Shown here piece by piece: positions 16,922-24,878 of a stretch of DNA of 64,000 bases. The notes under the pieces were generated by a model. That model had not been told where the DNA came from. It ran no database searches and was given only the letters and a program-made list of their open reading frames with translations. A program made the position numbers and the translations under genes. How positions within the stretch are numbered: the stretch's first letter is position 1; each line of letters begins with the position of its first letter. The DNA is from Variovorax boronicumulans (GTDB lineage: Bacteria; Pseudomonadota; Gammaproteobacteria; Burkholderiales; Burkholderiaceae_C). The stretch covers positions 202,754 through 266,753 of the forward strand of contig NZ_JAAAFX010000009.1 of the NCBI RefSeq assembly GCF_019352895.1. The letters are read 5' to 3'.

Positions 16922-17704
16922 TTAGGCACTGTTGGCGCGCAGGCCGCCGTCGATCACGAAGGGCTCGCCGGTCACATAGGGCACCAGTCCGGCAGCCAAC
17001 GTCGCGACCAGCCGGCCTACGTCCGCGGCCTCGCCCCAGCGCCGCAGCGGCACCTCGCCGCTTGCGATGCGCGCGTCCTGCGGGCCGGTATCGAGCGAAC
17101 CGGTCATCTCGGTGCGGATGAAGCCGGGCCGGACGTCGTGCACATGGATGCCGTGCGGCGCGAGCCGCAGCGCCATGATCTTGGCCATCATCGCCACCGC
17201 GGCCTTCGACATGCAGTACTGCGAGCGGTTGAGCCGTGCATAGTGCGCCGCCATCGACGAGATCACGATGACGCTGCGGTAGGGCCGCGGCGCCGGGTCT
17301 TCGAGCATGCGCCGCGCGACGGCCTGGGTCAGGAAGAAGGTGCCGCGGATGTTGACGTCGAAGTTGTGGTCGAAGTCCGCGGGCGTGATGTCCAGCACGT
17401 CCTTCAGCGGCCGCGCGGCCACGCCGGCGTTGTCGACCAGGCAGTCGATGCGTCCGTGCAGCGCGAACACATCGGTCACCAGGGGCGCGTGGCTTGCCAG
17501 GTCTGCGATGTCGGCCGTTCGGAGATCGGCCCGGGCGCCGAGCGCGCGCAGTTCGGCCAGCGTGGCCCGTGCACGTTCGTCGTCGTGCAGGTCGACCAGC
17601 ACCAGGTCGAAGCCCTGGCGGGCCAGGGCGAGCGCGCAGGCGCGGCCAATGCCCTGGCGCCCGCCGGTGACCAGGGCCACGGGGCGGTCGGTGGACGCGC
17701 TCAT
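16922..17704 (-). CDS. Short-chain dehydrogenase/reductase
   Basis: 260 residues. Cofactor motif TGGRQGIGRA near the N-terminus, DNAGVA (a variant of NNAG), and the catalytic triad with Ser in VISSM, Tyr and Lys in YCMSK. Resembles FabG/3-ketoacyl reductases and sugar/polyol dehydrogenases. Start overlaps the ThDP enzyme stop (ATGA). With the zinc alcohol dehydrogenase it gives the operon two NAD(P)-dependent redox steps on hydroxy/keto intermediates. Confidence 0.92.
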   Translation of the reverse strand: MSASTDRPVALVTGGRQGIGRACALALARQGFDLVLVDLHDDERARATLAELRALGARADLRTADIADLASHAPLVTDVFALHGRIDCLVDNAGVAARPLKDVLDITPADFDHNFDVNIRGTFFLTQAVARRMLEDPAPRPYRSVIVISSMAAHYARLNRSQYCMSKAAVAMMAKIMALRLAPHGIHVHDVRPGFIRTEMTGSLDTGPQDARIASGEVPLRRWGEAADVGRLVATLAAGLVPYVTGEPFVIDGGLRANSA

Positions 17705-19425
17705 TTGCCACCGCCCAGCTGGCTCGGCCGGCTGCTGTAGGCGGTGAGCGGCGGACAGGCAGCCGGGTCGACGATGACGTCGATCACCGTTGCCCGGTCG
17801 GCCGCCAGCGCGTCCTGCAGCGCGGCGCGCAGCGCGCCCGGCGCCTCGACCGTGACACCGTGCAGGCCGCAGGCGCGCGCCACCGCGGCGTGGTCCACCC
17901 GTTCGAAGCGCGTGTCGGTGTGCCCACCGTAGCGGAATACCTCCATGTCCTCCTGCATGCCGAGGACGCCGTTGTTGAGCACCAGCAGCACCAGCTTGAT
18001 GCCGTGGCGCCGGATCGTCTCGAGTTCGCTCCAGACATGGCCGAAACCGCCGTCGCCCACCACCGACACCACGATCGCGCCGGGTTGCGCGAGCTGCGCA
18101 CCCATCGCAAGCGGCAGGCCCCAGCCCAGGCCGGCCAGGCCGCGCGGCACCAGGAAGCGGTCGCCCGCGCGGCGTGCCGTGAGGTAGAGCGTGGTCCAGA
18201 CCGAGGCATAGCTCGCATCAGCCGTGACGATCGCATCGGCCGGCAACAGCTGCTCGAGTTCGTGCATCAGCCGCTCGGGGCGGATCGGCAGGCGGTCCTC
18301 TGTGCGTACGCCCTTCTGCAGCCGTCGCGCTTCGGTGCGCGAAGACGCGATGCGCTCCTGCAGTGCGGCGCGTCCCGCGTTGCGCAGGCCAGGTTCGTGG
18401 TGCGCCATCGCCTCGGCCAGGGCCTCAAGGCCCAGCCGCGCATCGCCGACCAGGCGCAGCGCCTCGTAGTTGCGGTCGATCTCCACCGGGTCGATGTCGA
18501 GGTGGATGAAGCGCGCGTGGCGTGGGTACTGAGCCCAGGTGTCGGTGCCGTTGGCCGCGGTGCGCGTGCCCACCAGCAGCACCACGTCGGCGTCGGCGAT
18601 CAGCGAGCGCGCCTCGTAGGCTGGCGCACCGACCGCGAGTACGTTGCCGACCACGCCGAGCGACAGCGGATGCAGTTCCGACACCGCGCCCTTGCCCATC
18701 ATGGTGGTCGCGACCGGCAGGCCGAAACGCTCCTGCATGTCGGCCAGGGTCTGCGCCGCGCCCGACAGGTGGACGCCGCCGCCGGCGATGACCAGCGGGC
18801 GCTGTGCGGCCATGAGCAGGCGCGCGGCCTCGCGTACGCGCTCGGGCGCCGGCACCACCGGGTCGAGCGGGAAGCGGCCATTGTTCGCCTGGCGCGTCGG
18901 CACGCCCGTGGCCTCGCTGTCGGCGATGTTCACGGGCAGCAGCAGCACCGCCGGGCCGCAACGGCCGCTGGTCGCGGCGCGGAAGGCCATGTCGACCCAT
19001 TCGTCGACACGGTCGGCCGTGTCGATGCGGCCGACCCACTTGGCGCAGCCGGCGAACAGCTTGAGGTGGTCGTACTCCTGGAAGGCATTGCGCTCGCGCA
19101 GCGCCACCGGCACGTCCTGGACCAGCGCCACGATGGGCACCGAGGACTTGAGCGCCTCGGCCAGCGGCGCGACCAGCAGCGTCGCGGCCGGCCCGTTCTG
19201 CGCGGTCACGACCGCAGTCTGCCGGCTGATGCGCGCATAGCCGTCGGCCATCGCACCGCCTGCGTTCTCGGTGCGGTAGCCGATGTTGCGCATGCCTTGC
19301 TTGGGCACCGCGAGGTGGAAGCGCACGGGGTTGCATTGGCCGAAGACGACTTCGACGCCGTGGCGACGGCAAGCCGCTGCCACACGGTCGGCCACGCTGC
19401 CACCGTTCTGTTCGGAAATGGACAT
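17701..19425 (-). CDS. ThDP-dependent enzyme, acetolactate synthase/decarboxylase-like
   Basis: 574 residues with the three-domain architecture of the family: N-terminal Pyr domain with the catalytic Glu in YRTENAGGAMADGYAR, central domain, and PP domain with the ThDP/Mg motif GDGGFGH...LNNGVLG. It is not IlvB by context (no small subunit), so more likely a carboligase or 2-keto acid decarboxylase acting in catabolism. It lies between a Bug receptor and an SDR in one minus-strand operon, suggesting C-C bond cleavage or formation in degradation of the imported acid. Confidence 0.9.
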   Translation of the reverse strand: MSISEQNGGSVADRVAAACRRHGVEVVFGQCNPVRFHLAVPKQGMRNIGYRTENAGGAMADGYARISRQTAVVTAQNGPAATLLVAPLAEALKSSVPIVALVQDVPVALRERNAFQEYDHLKLFAGCAKWVGRIDTADRVDEWVDMAFRAATSGRCGPAVLLLPVNIADSEATGVPTRQANNGRFPLDPVVPAPERVREAARLLMAAQRPLVIAGGGVHLSGAAQTLADMQERFGLPVATTMMGKGAVSELHPLSLGVVGNVLAVGAPAYEARSLIADADVVLLVGTRTAANGTDTWAQYPRHARFIHLDIDPVEIDRNYEALRLVGDARLGLEALAEAMAHHEPGLRNAGRAALQERIASSRTEARRLQKGVRTEDRLPIRPERLMHELEQLLPADAIVTADASYASVWTTLYLTARRAGDRFLVPRGLAGLGWGLPLAMGAQLAQPGAIVVSVVGDGGFGHVWSELETIRRHGIKLVLLVLNNGVLGMQEDMEVFRYGGHTDTRFERVDHAAVARACGLHGVTVEAPGALRAALQDALAADRATVIDVIVDPAACPPLTAYSSRPSQLGGGK

Positions 19426-19432
19426 GAAATAC

Positions 19433-20407
19433 CTACTTGGGGGAAGAACTGGGGAAGCGACTCTTGAGCTTGGTGACGTCGTCCTGCGAGCGTTCCAGCA
19501 CCACGCGGTACTGCGCGCCCGTGAGCGGCGCGGGCTCGATGCCGTAGGTGTCGCGCAACTGGGCCTGGAAGGCCGGGTCGTTGACGACCTTGAGCGTGGC
19601 CGTCTCGAGGCGCTTGCGGATAGGCTCGGGCAGGTTGGCGGGCCCGCCGACGCCGAAGTAGACGTCGGTCACCACGTCGTAGCCGAGCTCGCGCAGCGTG
19701 GGCACCTCGGGCAGTTCGCGCAGACGTGTCTCGCTCGCCACCGCGAGTGCGCGCAGCTTGCCGTTCCGGACGTGCGGCATGAAGTCGGTGGGGTTCTGCA
19801 GCACCATGTCGATCTGCTTGCCCAGCAGCGCCACCACCGAGTCGGAGCCCGAGCGGTAGTTGGCGGTCTCGAACTGCAGCCCGGTCTTTTCCGCCAGAAG
19901 CAGCATGCCAAGCGTGTTGACCGAACTGGGCGCGCCGAAGTTCAGGCCGCCCTTGGTCTTCTTCGAGGCCGCGATCAGGTCGTCGATGTCGCGGTAGGGT
20001 GAGTCGGCGTTCACCACGATCGCGTACAGGTAGCGGCCGACGCTGGCGATCGAACTGAAGTCCTTGACCTTCTGCGGCGTGTCGGTCACGAGCTGCCAGG
20101 TAGACATGCCGGAGGACAGCATGCCGATCTGGTAGCCATCGGGTTGGGCGCGGGCCAGCAGCCCGCCCATCACCGTGCCCTGTCCGCCGGGACGGTTGAG
20201 CACGATCACCGGCTTGCCCAGGTCCTTGGACAGTTCGGCGCCGAGTGCGCGGCTCACCAGGTCGGTCGTGCCGCCGGGGCCGAACTGGACCATGAAGCTG
20301 ATGTCGCGCTGGGGCCATTCCGCGCAGGCGGCGGTGGTGAAGAGCGCGAGCAGGAGGGCCCCGAGGGCCTGGCGCCACGGTCGGGAACGGGCGGGAAAGA
20401 TGATCAT
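19433..20407 (-). CDS. Bug/TctC-type periplasmic solute receptor (3 of 4)
   Basis: 324 residues; the start at ATG 20407 gives a proper signal peptide (WRQALGALLLALFTTAACAEW). Bug motifs ISFMVQFGPGGTTDLVSRA and LNRPGGQG are present. A GGAGACAA ribosome site (20414-20421, minus strand) precedes it, and it is the first gene of the ThDP enzyme-SDR-ADH-VOC operon. A 27-bp regulatory element shared with the diiron-protein promoter lies 163 bases upstream. Confidence 0.93.
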   Translation of the reverse strand: MIIFPARSRPWRQALGALLLALFTTAACAEWPQRDISFMVQFGPGGTTDLVSRALGAELSKDLGKPVIVLNRPGGQGTVMGGLLARAQPDGYQIGMLSSGMSTWQLVTDTPQKVKDFSSIASVGRYLYAIVVNADSPYRDIDDLIAASKKTKGGLNFGAPSSVNTLGMLLLAEKTGLQFETANYRSGSDSVVALLGKQIDMVLQNPTDFMPHVRNGKLRALAVASETRLRELPEVPTLRELGYDVVTDVYFGVGGPANLPEPIRKRLETATLKVVNDPAFQAQLRDTYGIEPAPLTGAQYRVVLERSQDDVTKLKSRFPSSSPK

Positions 20408-20570
20408 GTGAGCTTGTCTCCGTTGTTGAAAGGTCGCCACGCAGGCCCTGTCATGGCACTGTCGAAGCGGCCCAGAAATGCTACGGAGATCGCACGTCGG
20501 GTTCGAGCCGTCGCACGGAATCACGAGGATGACTATCTTTCACAGATGCGGGGATGCCGAGCTCTTCGCC

Positions 20571-20597
20571 ATCAACAAATCTGATGTGTCGCATCAG
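20571..20597 (-). promoter_or_regulatory. Shared 27-bp operator candidate, copy A
   Basis: Read on the minus strand: CTGATGCGAC, ACATCAG, then ATTTGTTGAT. It matches copy B at 23719-23745 in 21 of 27 positions. It contains two nested inverted repeats, CTGATG-N5-CATCAG and ATCA-N7-TGAT; the second has the T-N11-A layout of LysR-type sites. It sits in the 264-base divergent region between Bug receptor 3 (minus) and the NIPSNAP-like gene (plus). Confidence 0.65.
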
Positions 20598-20671
20598 CGC
20601 AAGCGGCTTCCAGCGCGCGCGTCGCCTCACTAGGATGACCGTTCGCTCGGTCGCATCCACGGAAGGCTCCA

Positions 20672-20989
20672 GTGATCCACGAATTCAAGCAATACACCCC
20701 CGCCCCCGGCAAGGCCGATGCGTTGCGCACGCGCTTCCTGGCCACCACGCTGCCGATCTTCGAGCGGCTGGGTATCCCCGTGGTGTCGGTGTTCGCTCCC
20801 GAGGCGCCGCAGGGAGACCTCTGGTACATCGTGCGCTTCGACAGCGAAGCGCAGCGGGCCGCCGCCTGGGCAGCCTTCGGGGTGGACGAGGAGTGGCGGC
20901 GGGCCAAGGCCGCGTCCGAAGAGGACGGGCCGCTGCTGGCCAGCCAGAAGGGCTGCTTGCTCGCGTCGCTGTTCGAGCGCGCCGACTGA
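20672..20989 (+). CDS. NIPSNAP-family small protein
   Basis: 105 residues, ferredoxin-like fold of the NIPSNAP/EthD type: MIHEFKQYTPAPGKADALRTRF opens the domain and LWYIVRFDSEAQRAAAWAAF closes it. The start is GTG 20672 with GGAAGG just upstream. Family members are found in catabolic operons as small dimeric proteins with poorly known function, some acting as ring-cleavage or monooxygenase-like enzymes. Divergent from the Bug receptor-ThDP operon and likely under the same operator (copy A, 75 bases upstream). Confidence 0.85.
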   Translation: MIHEFKQYTPAPGKADALRTRFLATTLPIFERLGIPVVSVFAPEAPQGDLWYIVRFDSEAQRAAAWAAFGVDEEWRRAKAASEEDGPLLASQKGCLLASLFERAD

Positions 20990-21009
20990 GTCTGCGCGGC
21001 CCGCGGAGC

Positions 21010-21828
21010 TCAGCGCCGTTCGGCCGTTCCGAGGTGCCGCAGCAGGGCGGCGTCGAAGGCTGCCGCCTGGTCGATGTTGGGAAGGTGCCCGGCCTGGGCA
21101 ATGACTTCGAGCACCGAGCCGGCTATGCGCCGGTGGATGTCGGCCATGGCCTGCGGCAGCACGCCGTCGTTGGCGCCGACGATCAGCGTGGTGGGCAGGG
21201 CGATCTCTTGCACGCGTGCGAGGTAGTCCAGCCCCTGGATGGCGCGCGCGCAGCCTACGAAGCCGGTCACCGAGGTCGACGCCGCGACCTGCAGCAGGCG
21301 CTGCGCGGTGTCGGGATGCGCGTCGAGAAAGGCGCGGCCGAACCAGCGCTCCAGCGTGGGCCGGGCCAGCGCCCCACAGCCCTCGCGCTCGGCGGTGGCG
21401 ATGCGTTCGTCCCAGGGCGCCCCGGCTTCGGGTGGCATGTCGGCGCGCGCGGCGCAAAGGCAGAGGCTCTCGAGCCGATCGGCATGCGCCAGCGCCAGTC
21501 CGAAGCCGCTCATGCCGCCCAGCGACAGGCCGACGTAGTGCACCTTCTCGAGCCCGAGCGCGTCGAGCACCGCGACCGTGTCGTCGACCAGCTGCTGCAT
21601 CGTGGCGGGCGGCTGGCCGGCGACCGAGCTGCCGTGGCCGCGCGTATCCGTGCAGAGCACCTGCCAGCCCCGCGAAGCCAGCAGCGCCGCCTGCGTGGCC
21701 CACATGGCGCTGCTCGAGAGGATGGAGTGCGCCATGTACACGGCCGGCGCGCGAGGGTCGCCGTGGCGATGCACCGCGATCTGGCTGGCGGCCGAGGGCA
21801 GGGGGATGGTCTGTGAGGTGCTTTGCAT
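21010..21828 (-). CDS. Alpha/beta hydrolase, enol-lactonase-like
   Basis: 272 residues. Nucleophile elbow GLSLGGMSG, catalytic Asp region GANDGVLP and His in AQAGHLPN make a complete triad. It most resembles 3-oxoadipate enol-lactonase (PcaD)-type hydrolases and C-C bond hydrolases. The start is uncertain: ATG 21828 gives a family-typical length, while a TTG at 21870 overlaps the reductase stop and adds 14 residues. It is the last gene of the ferredoxin operon and would hydrolyse a lactone, ester or ring-cleavage product formed by the oxygenation system. Confidence 0.88.
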   Translation of the reverse strand: MQSTSQTIPLPSAASQIAVHRHGDPRAPAVYMAHSILSSSAMWATQAALLASRGWQVLCTDTRGHGSSVAGQPPATMQQLVDDTVAVLDALGLEKVHYVGLSLGGMSGFGLALAHADRLESLCLCAARADMPPEAGAPWDERIATAEREGCGALARPTLERWFGRAFLDAHPDTAQRLLQVAASTSVTGFVGCARAIQGLDYLARVQEIALPTTLIVGANDGVLPQAMADIHRRIAGSVLEVIAQAGHLPNIDQAAAFDAALLRHLGTAERR

Positions 21829-21866
21829 GGGAAGGCGTTTTGGGTGCTGGAAGAAGGGCGGCTCAA

Positions 21867-22640
21867 TCAATAACCGGCGAAGAACTCGATCGCCACCTGC
21901 TCCGGCGGCACGCCGCAGGCGTCGAGGCAGTCCTGCATGGCCGCGACCATCGCCGTGGGGCCGACGATGTAGTAGCTGCAGGCTTGCCAGTCAGGCACTT
22001 CCTGCTGGATGAGCTCGGCGGTGATCAGCCCGCTGCGCGTGGCCGGCGTGATCGCGTCGCCATGCGGTGCTGCCTCGCCCTGTTCGGCGATCACATGGAC
22101 CACGCGCAGCGATGGCAGATCGGCGCAGAGCCGCGCGAGTTCGTCGCCCCAAGCCGCGAGATCGGGCGTGCGGTTGCCATAGAGCAGGGTCACGGGCGGT
22201 GTGGCCTTGCCGCATGCCGCTTCGTGCTGCAGGTGCCGCAGCATGCTGAAGAAGGGCGTGATGCCGATGCCGCCGGCCAGCATCACCAGCGGCCGGCTCG
22301 GGTCCGCGGGCAGCACGAAGTCGCCCATCGCCGGGCTCAGCAGCACGCTGGCGCCGTCGGCGCCGAGCGTACAGGCCGACAGGTGGCGCTTGAAGGGCGT
22401 GTCGCGCATGCGCATCGCGATCATCAGCTGCGCGTCGTGCGGCGCGCTGGCGATCGACAGCATGCGCTCGCCGTCGTCGGAGCCGTCCTCGGGGACGTCG
22501 AAGCCGGCCAGCTGAACGCTGACGAACTGGCCGGCCTCGAATTCGAAGCCCGCGGGGCGCTCGAGGAAGAAGGCCACGGTGTCGGTGGCGACGGTCGCGC
22601 GTGCGAGCACGCGGACGGGGAAGCTGTCGGGGTCGGTCAT
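21867..22640 (-). CDS. Ferredoxin-NAD(P)+ reductase (FAD)
   Basis: 257 residues. FAD-binding barrel with EAGQFVSVQL and RMLSIAS (Leu instead of the usual Tyr in RxYS), NAD(P) domain with GGIGITPFFSMLRHL, and the C-terminal EFFAGY. It takes electrons from NAD(P)H to the neighbouring [2Fe-2S] ferredoxins. ATG 22640 overlaps the ferredoxin-2 stop by four bases, so they are translationally coupled. The separate reductase and ferredoxins indicate a three-component oxygenase chain. Confidence 0.92.
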   Translation of the reverse strand: MTDPDSFPVRVLARATVATDTVAFFLERPAGFEFEAGQFVSVQLAGFDVPEDGSDDGERMLSIASAPHDAQLMIAMRMRDTPFKRHLSACTLGADGASVLLSPAMGDFVLPADPSRPLVMLAGGIGITPFFSMLRHLQHEAACGKATPPVTLLYGNRTPDLAAWGDELARLCADLPSLRVVHVIAEQGEAAPHGDAITPATRSGLITAELIQQEVPDWQACSYYIVGPTAMVAAMQDCLDACGVPPEQVAIEFFAGY

Positions 22641-22954
22641 GGGGCGCTGCCGTTTTGGGTGGGGGAAGGGGCGGGGGACCAGGAGACGCTGACGTCGCCG
22701 CCGACGAAGGTCTGGCAGGCCATGCGGTAGCCCTGTGCCAGCTCGGCCTCCGACAGGTGCTTGCGCTCCTTGGGCTTCACGGTGTCGGCATGTTCCAGGC
22801 CGCGTTCGATCCGGCATTTGCAGGTGCCGCACAGGCCGCCGCCGCACTTGAAGGGAATGCCGCCCTGCCCGCGCAGCGAGACCCGCAGCAGGTTGCTGTT
22901 CTCGGGCGCGGTCAGGACCTTGTGGTCGTTGGTGATGAAGGTGATGCTGATCAT
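22637..22954 (-). CDS. Plant-type [2Fe-2S] ferredoxin 2
   Basis: 105 residues, cluster ligands in the pattern KCGGGLCGTC (C-x4-C-x2-C) with the fourth Cys in ACQTF. Soluble, no signal peptide. The ATG at 22954 overlaps the 108-residue gene stop; the reductase overlaps its end. It carries single electrons from the reductase, probably to the heme-oxygenase-like diiron protein encoded divergently. Confidence 0.93.
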   Translation of the reverse strand: MISITFITNDHKVLTAPENSNLLRVSLRGQGGIPFKCGGGLCGTCKCRIERGLEHADTVKPKERKHLSEAELAQGYRMACQTFVGGDVSVSWSPAPSPTQNGSAP

Positions 22955-23277
22955 GGGCGGTCGAGTTCCGATGCGTCGATGCGCACCAGGCGCACGTCCA
23001 GGGTCCCGAAGTTCACGAGCTGCGAGAGTTCCTCGCGCGCGGCCTCGAGCGTGTCGAAGCCCGGCAGGAACTTGGAGGGCACGAGATTGCGCAGGGGCGG
23101 ATCGCCGTCTTCCACGATCGCGACCTTCACCGGCCGCAGCAGCTGTGCGATCACGAAGCGCGCGCGCCGCTGGCCGCAGAAGAAATAGTCGTGGGCTTCG
23201 ACGGGATGAAGTCCGTCGCACAGTTCGGTGCGGAACTGCCCGTCCTTGTTCGTGAGGATCACGTATGCAGAGGCCAT
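22951..23277 (-). CDS. Unknown 108-residue protein inside the ferredoxin operon
   Basis: I do not recognise this family. It starts MASAYVILTNKDGQF, has no transmembrane segment, signal peptide or Cys cluster (two Cys: ELCDG and FFCGQ), and alternates beta-like and helical stretches (RRARFVIAQLL, TLEAAREELSQLVNF). The two ferredoxin genes flank it and it overlaps ferredoxin 2 by four bases, so it is probably an accessory or coupling subunit of the same electron-transfer complex. Being placed between two ferredoxins makes it a useful family marker. Confidence 0.85.
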   Translation of the reverse strand: MASAYVILTNKDGQFRTELCDGLHPVEAHDYFFCGQRRARFVIAQLLRPVKVAIVEDGDPPLRNLVPSKFLPGFDTLEAAREELSQLVNFGTLDVRLVRIDASELDRP

Positions 23278-23296
23278 GGGAGGGGTCGGTGGGGTT

Positions 23297-23602
23297 TCAG
23301 GTGGGCGCGCTCTCGCCCTGGCTGATCTCGATGTCGTGATGGATCCAGAGCTGGCAGGCCAGCCGGAAGCCGGCGTCGAGCTGGTCGCCGAGCTGCTTCT
23401 TCTCTTTCCAGTTGGGCTCGGCCAGGTGCTCGGCGCCGCGCAGGACCTTGCACATGCACTTGGAGCACTTGCCCATCCCGCAGCCGTAGTCGAGGTGCGG
23501 AAAAGGGAACTGCTTGATGCCGGCGCGCACCACCAGGTTGGTGTTGGGCCGCACCTCGCCTTCGTGGCACTGGCCGTCTTTACGGATCACAACTTTGGGC
23601 AT
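23297..23602 (-). CDS. Plant-type [2Fe-2S] ferredoxin 1
   Basis: About 101 residues. Ligands DYGCGMGKCSKC (C-x4-C-x2-C) and a fourth Cys in LACQLW. Two Met codons (23608, 23602) could start it; the second gives the usual MPKVVIRKDGQ opening. It is the first gene of the minus-strand operon that continues with the unknown protein, ferredoxin 2, reductase and hydrolase. Sequence differs clearly from ferredoxin 2, so the pair is not a recent tandem copy and may differ in redox potential or partner. Confidence 0.92.
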   Translation of the reverse strand: MPKVVIRKDGQCHEGEVRPNTNLVVRAGIKQFPFPHLDYGCGMGKCSKCMCKVLRGAEHLAEPNWKEKKQLGDQLDAGFRLACQLWIHHDIEISQGESAPT

Positions 23603-23718
23603 GGGCAATCGGTTCCATGGGTCGAGGGGTGGGGCGCTCGGGCCGCATCGGTCGGCGCCAGGGCTCGAGGGCTAATGTCGAAGCGAAGGCCGGCGCGCGT
23701 CAAACCACATCAGCACCG

Positions 23719-23745
23719 CCGATGCGTGACATCAGAGATATTGAT
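23719..23745 (+). promoter_or_regulatory. Shared 27-bp operator candidate, copy B
   Basis: CCGATGCGTG, ACATCAG, then AGATATTGAT: 21 of 27 positions match copy A on the opposite strand at 20571-20597. Nested repeats GATG-N5-CATC and ATCA-N7-TGAT (T-N11-A, LysR-like) recur. It lies midway between ferredoxin 1 (minus) and the diiron protein (plus), about 116 bases from each start. The LysR gene at 27371 is a plausible regulator. Confidence 0.65.
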
Positions 23746-23861
23746 AGGAGTGGACGGTTTTCATCGTCTCTTCATAGGATCACGCCAGGCCCGAAAAGGC
23801 CCCGTGCCGCGCGCCTCCCGGTGGCCGCGGACCTCCGTTCAGACCGACAAAGGACCACCCC

Positions 23862-24593
23862 ATGACCGCATTGATGAGCAAGGAAGACTTCCGCCACGCA
23901 CTTGAAGAAACGGTGCGGGGCAAGAGCGCGAACAAATCGCCTTTCAGCATCGCTTGGGCCGAGGGCCGGCTCTCACGCACGCATCTGGCGCGCTGGGCCG
24001 AGAACCATTACCACTACGTGGGCCCGTTCGCGGACTACCTGGGCTTCATCTACGCACGCACGCCGGCCCATCTGCTCGAGGTCAAGGACTTCATGCTGGC
24101 CAACATGTACGAGGAAGAGATCGGCGGCGACCGCCACACCGACCTGCTGATCCGCTTCGCGGAAGCCTGCGGCTCCTCCCGCGCGCGGGTGACAAACCCG
24201 GACAACATGCTGCCCTCGACGCGCGGCCTGCAGAGCTGGTGCTATTCGATGGCGATGCGCGAGAACCCGATCATCGCGGTGGCCGGCATCGTGGTGGGGT
24301 TGGAGTCGCAAGTGCCCTCGATCTACCGCAAGCAGGCGCCGACGCTGCGCGACCAGTACAAGTTCACCGACGAGGAGGTCGAGTTCTTCGACCTGCACAT
24401 CGTGTCCGACGAGATCCACGGCGAGCGCGGCTACCAGATCGTGATCGAGCATGCCGACACGCCCGCGCTGCAGGCCGCCTGCCTCAAGGCCTGCGAAGTC
24501 GGCGCGCAGATGCGCCTGCTGTACACCGCGGAGCTCTTCCGCGTGTACGTCCAGCAGGACCTGGAGAAGGAAGCGGTTGTGCTGGTCGACTGA
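23862..24593 (+). CDS. Heme-oxygenase-like diiron oxidase/oxygenase (TenA/PqqC/CADD fold)
   Basis: 243 residues, all-helical. Candidate metal ligands Glu85, His92, Glu148, His179, Asp183 and His186 have nearly the same spacing as those known for CADD (E81, H88, E142, H174, D178, H181), in EEEIGGDRH, GLES and DLHIVSDEIHGE. That argues for an active HDO enzyme, not PqqC, which has no metal. The Tyr sacrificed by CADD is not seen, so ordinary catalysis (decarboxylation, N-oxygenation or C-C cleavage) is more likely than self-sacrifice. Divergent ferredoxins and reductase would supply electrons. RBS AAAGGA. Substrate unknown. Confidence 0.87.
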   Translation: MTALMSKEDFRHALEETVRGKSANKSPFSIAWAEGRLSRTHLARWAENHYHYVGPFADYLGFIYARTPAHLLEVKDFMLANMYEEEIGGDRHTDLLIRFAEACGSSRARVTNPDNMLPSTRGLQSWCYSMAMRENPIIAVAGIVVGLESQVPSIYRKQAPTLRDQYKFTDEEVEFFDLHIVSDEIHGERGYQIVIEHADTPALQAACLKACEVGAQMRLLYTAELFRVYVQQDLEKEAVVLVD

Positions 24594-24625
24594 GGGTCAA
24601 GTCTCAAGTCCCAAGCTCCAGGTCT

Positions 24626-24720
24626 GGCGGACGAGCGGGCGTTCGATGCGGTGGTCCGGGCCGGCATCCATCCGGTGTGTCTCGAGAACATCTCTTTCAC
24701 GTTGGCCCGCTCGTCACGCC
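24626..24720. repeat. Long inverted repeat between the diiron gene and Bug receptor 4
   Basis: Left arm GGCG-GACGAGCGGGC (24626-24640), right arm GCCCGCTCGTC-a-CGCC (24705-24720): 15 paired bases with a one-base bulge, 64 bases apart. The 285-base stretch 24594-24878 otherwise holds no gene I can support. The piece may be a processing or termination structure, or one copy of a dispersed intergenic repeat. Confidence 0.45.
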
Positions 24721-24721
24721 A

Positions 24722-24746
24722 GATGCGATGACCTTGTGCGTTTGAT
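24722..24746 (+). promoter_or_regulatory. Possible degenerate third copy of the shared operator
   Basis: GATGCG and TTGAT occur with the same 25-base outer span as in copies A and B, but the middle does not match (13 of 25 overall). It points toward Bug receptor 4. Weak; could be chance. Confidence 0.2.
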
Positions 24747-24878
24747 GAAGCGCGAGAGTTCAAGTCGAGGCCGATGGGCCGTACCCCGGTGCCGCACGGT
24801 GGCGGCGTTTGCCTGCAGGTCACCAAGCGACGGAGACGGGGCACCTGCCTGTCTGCCCCCCCGATACAGGAGAAAAAC

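Noticed and set aside
17701..19425. Biosynthetic acetolactate synthase IlvB
   Set aside because: No IlvN small subunit or ilv genes; embedded in a receptor-dehydrogenase catabolic operon.
23862..24593. PqqC or TenA thiaminase
   Set aside because: The six-ligand metal set and the ferredoxin context fit an HDO oxygenase. No pqq or thiamine gene is adjacent, and PqqC does not bind metal.
24626..24720. Insertion sequence ends
   Set aside because: No transposase, no target duplication and only 64 bases between the arms.
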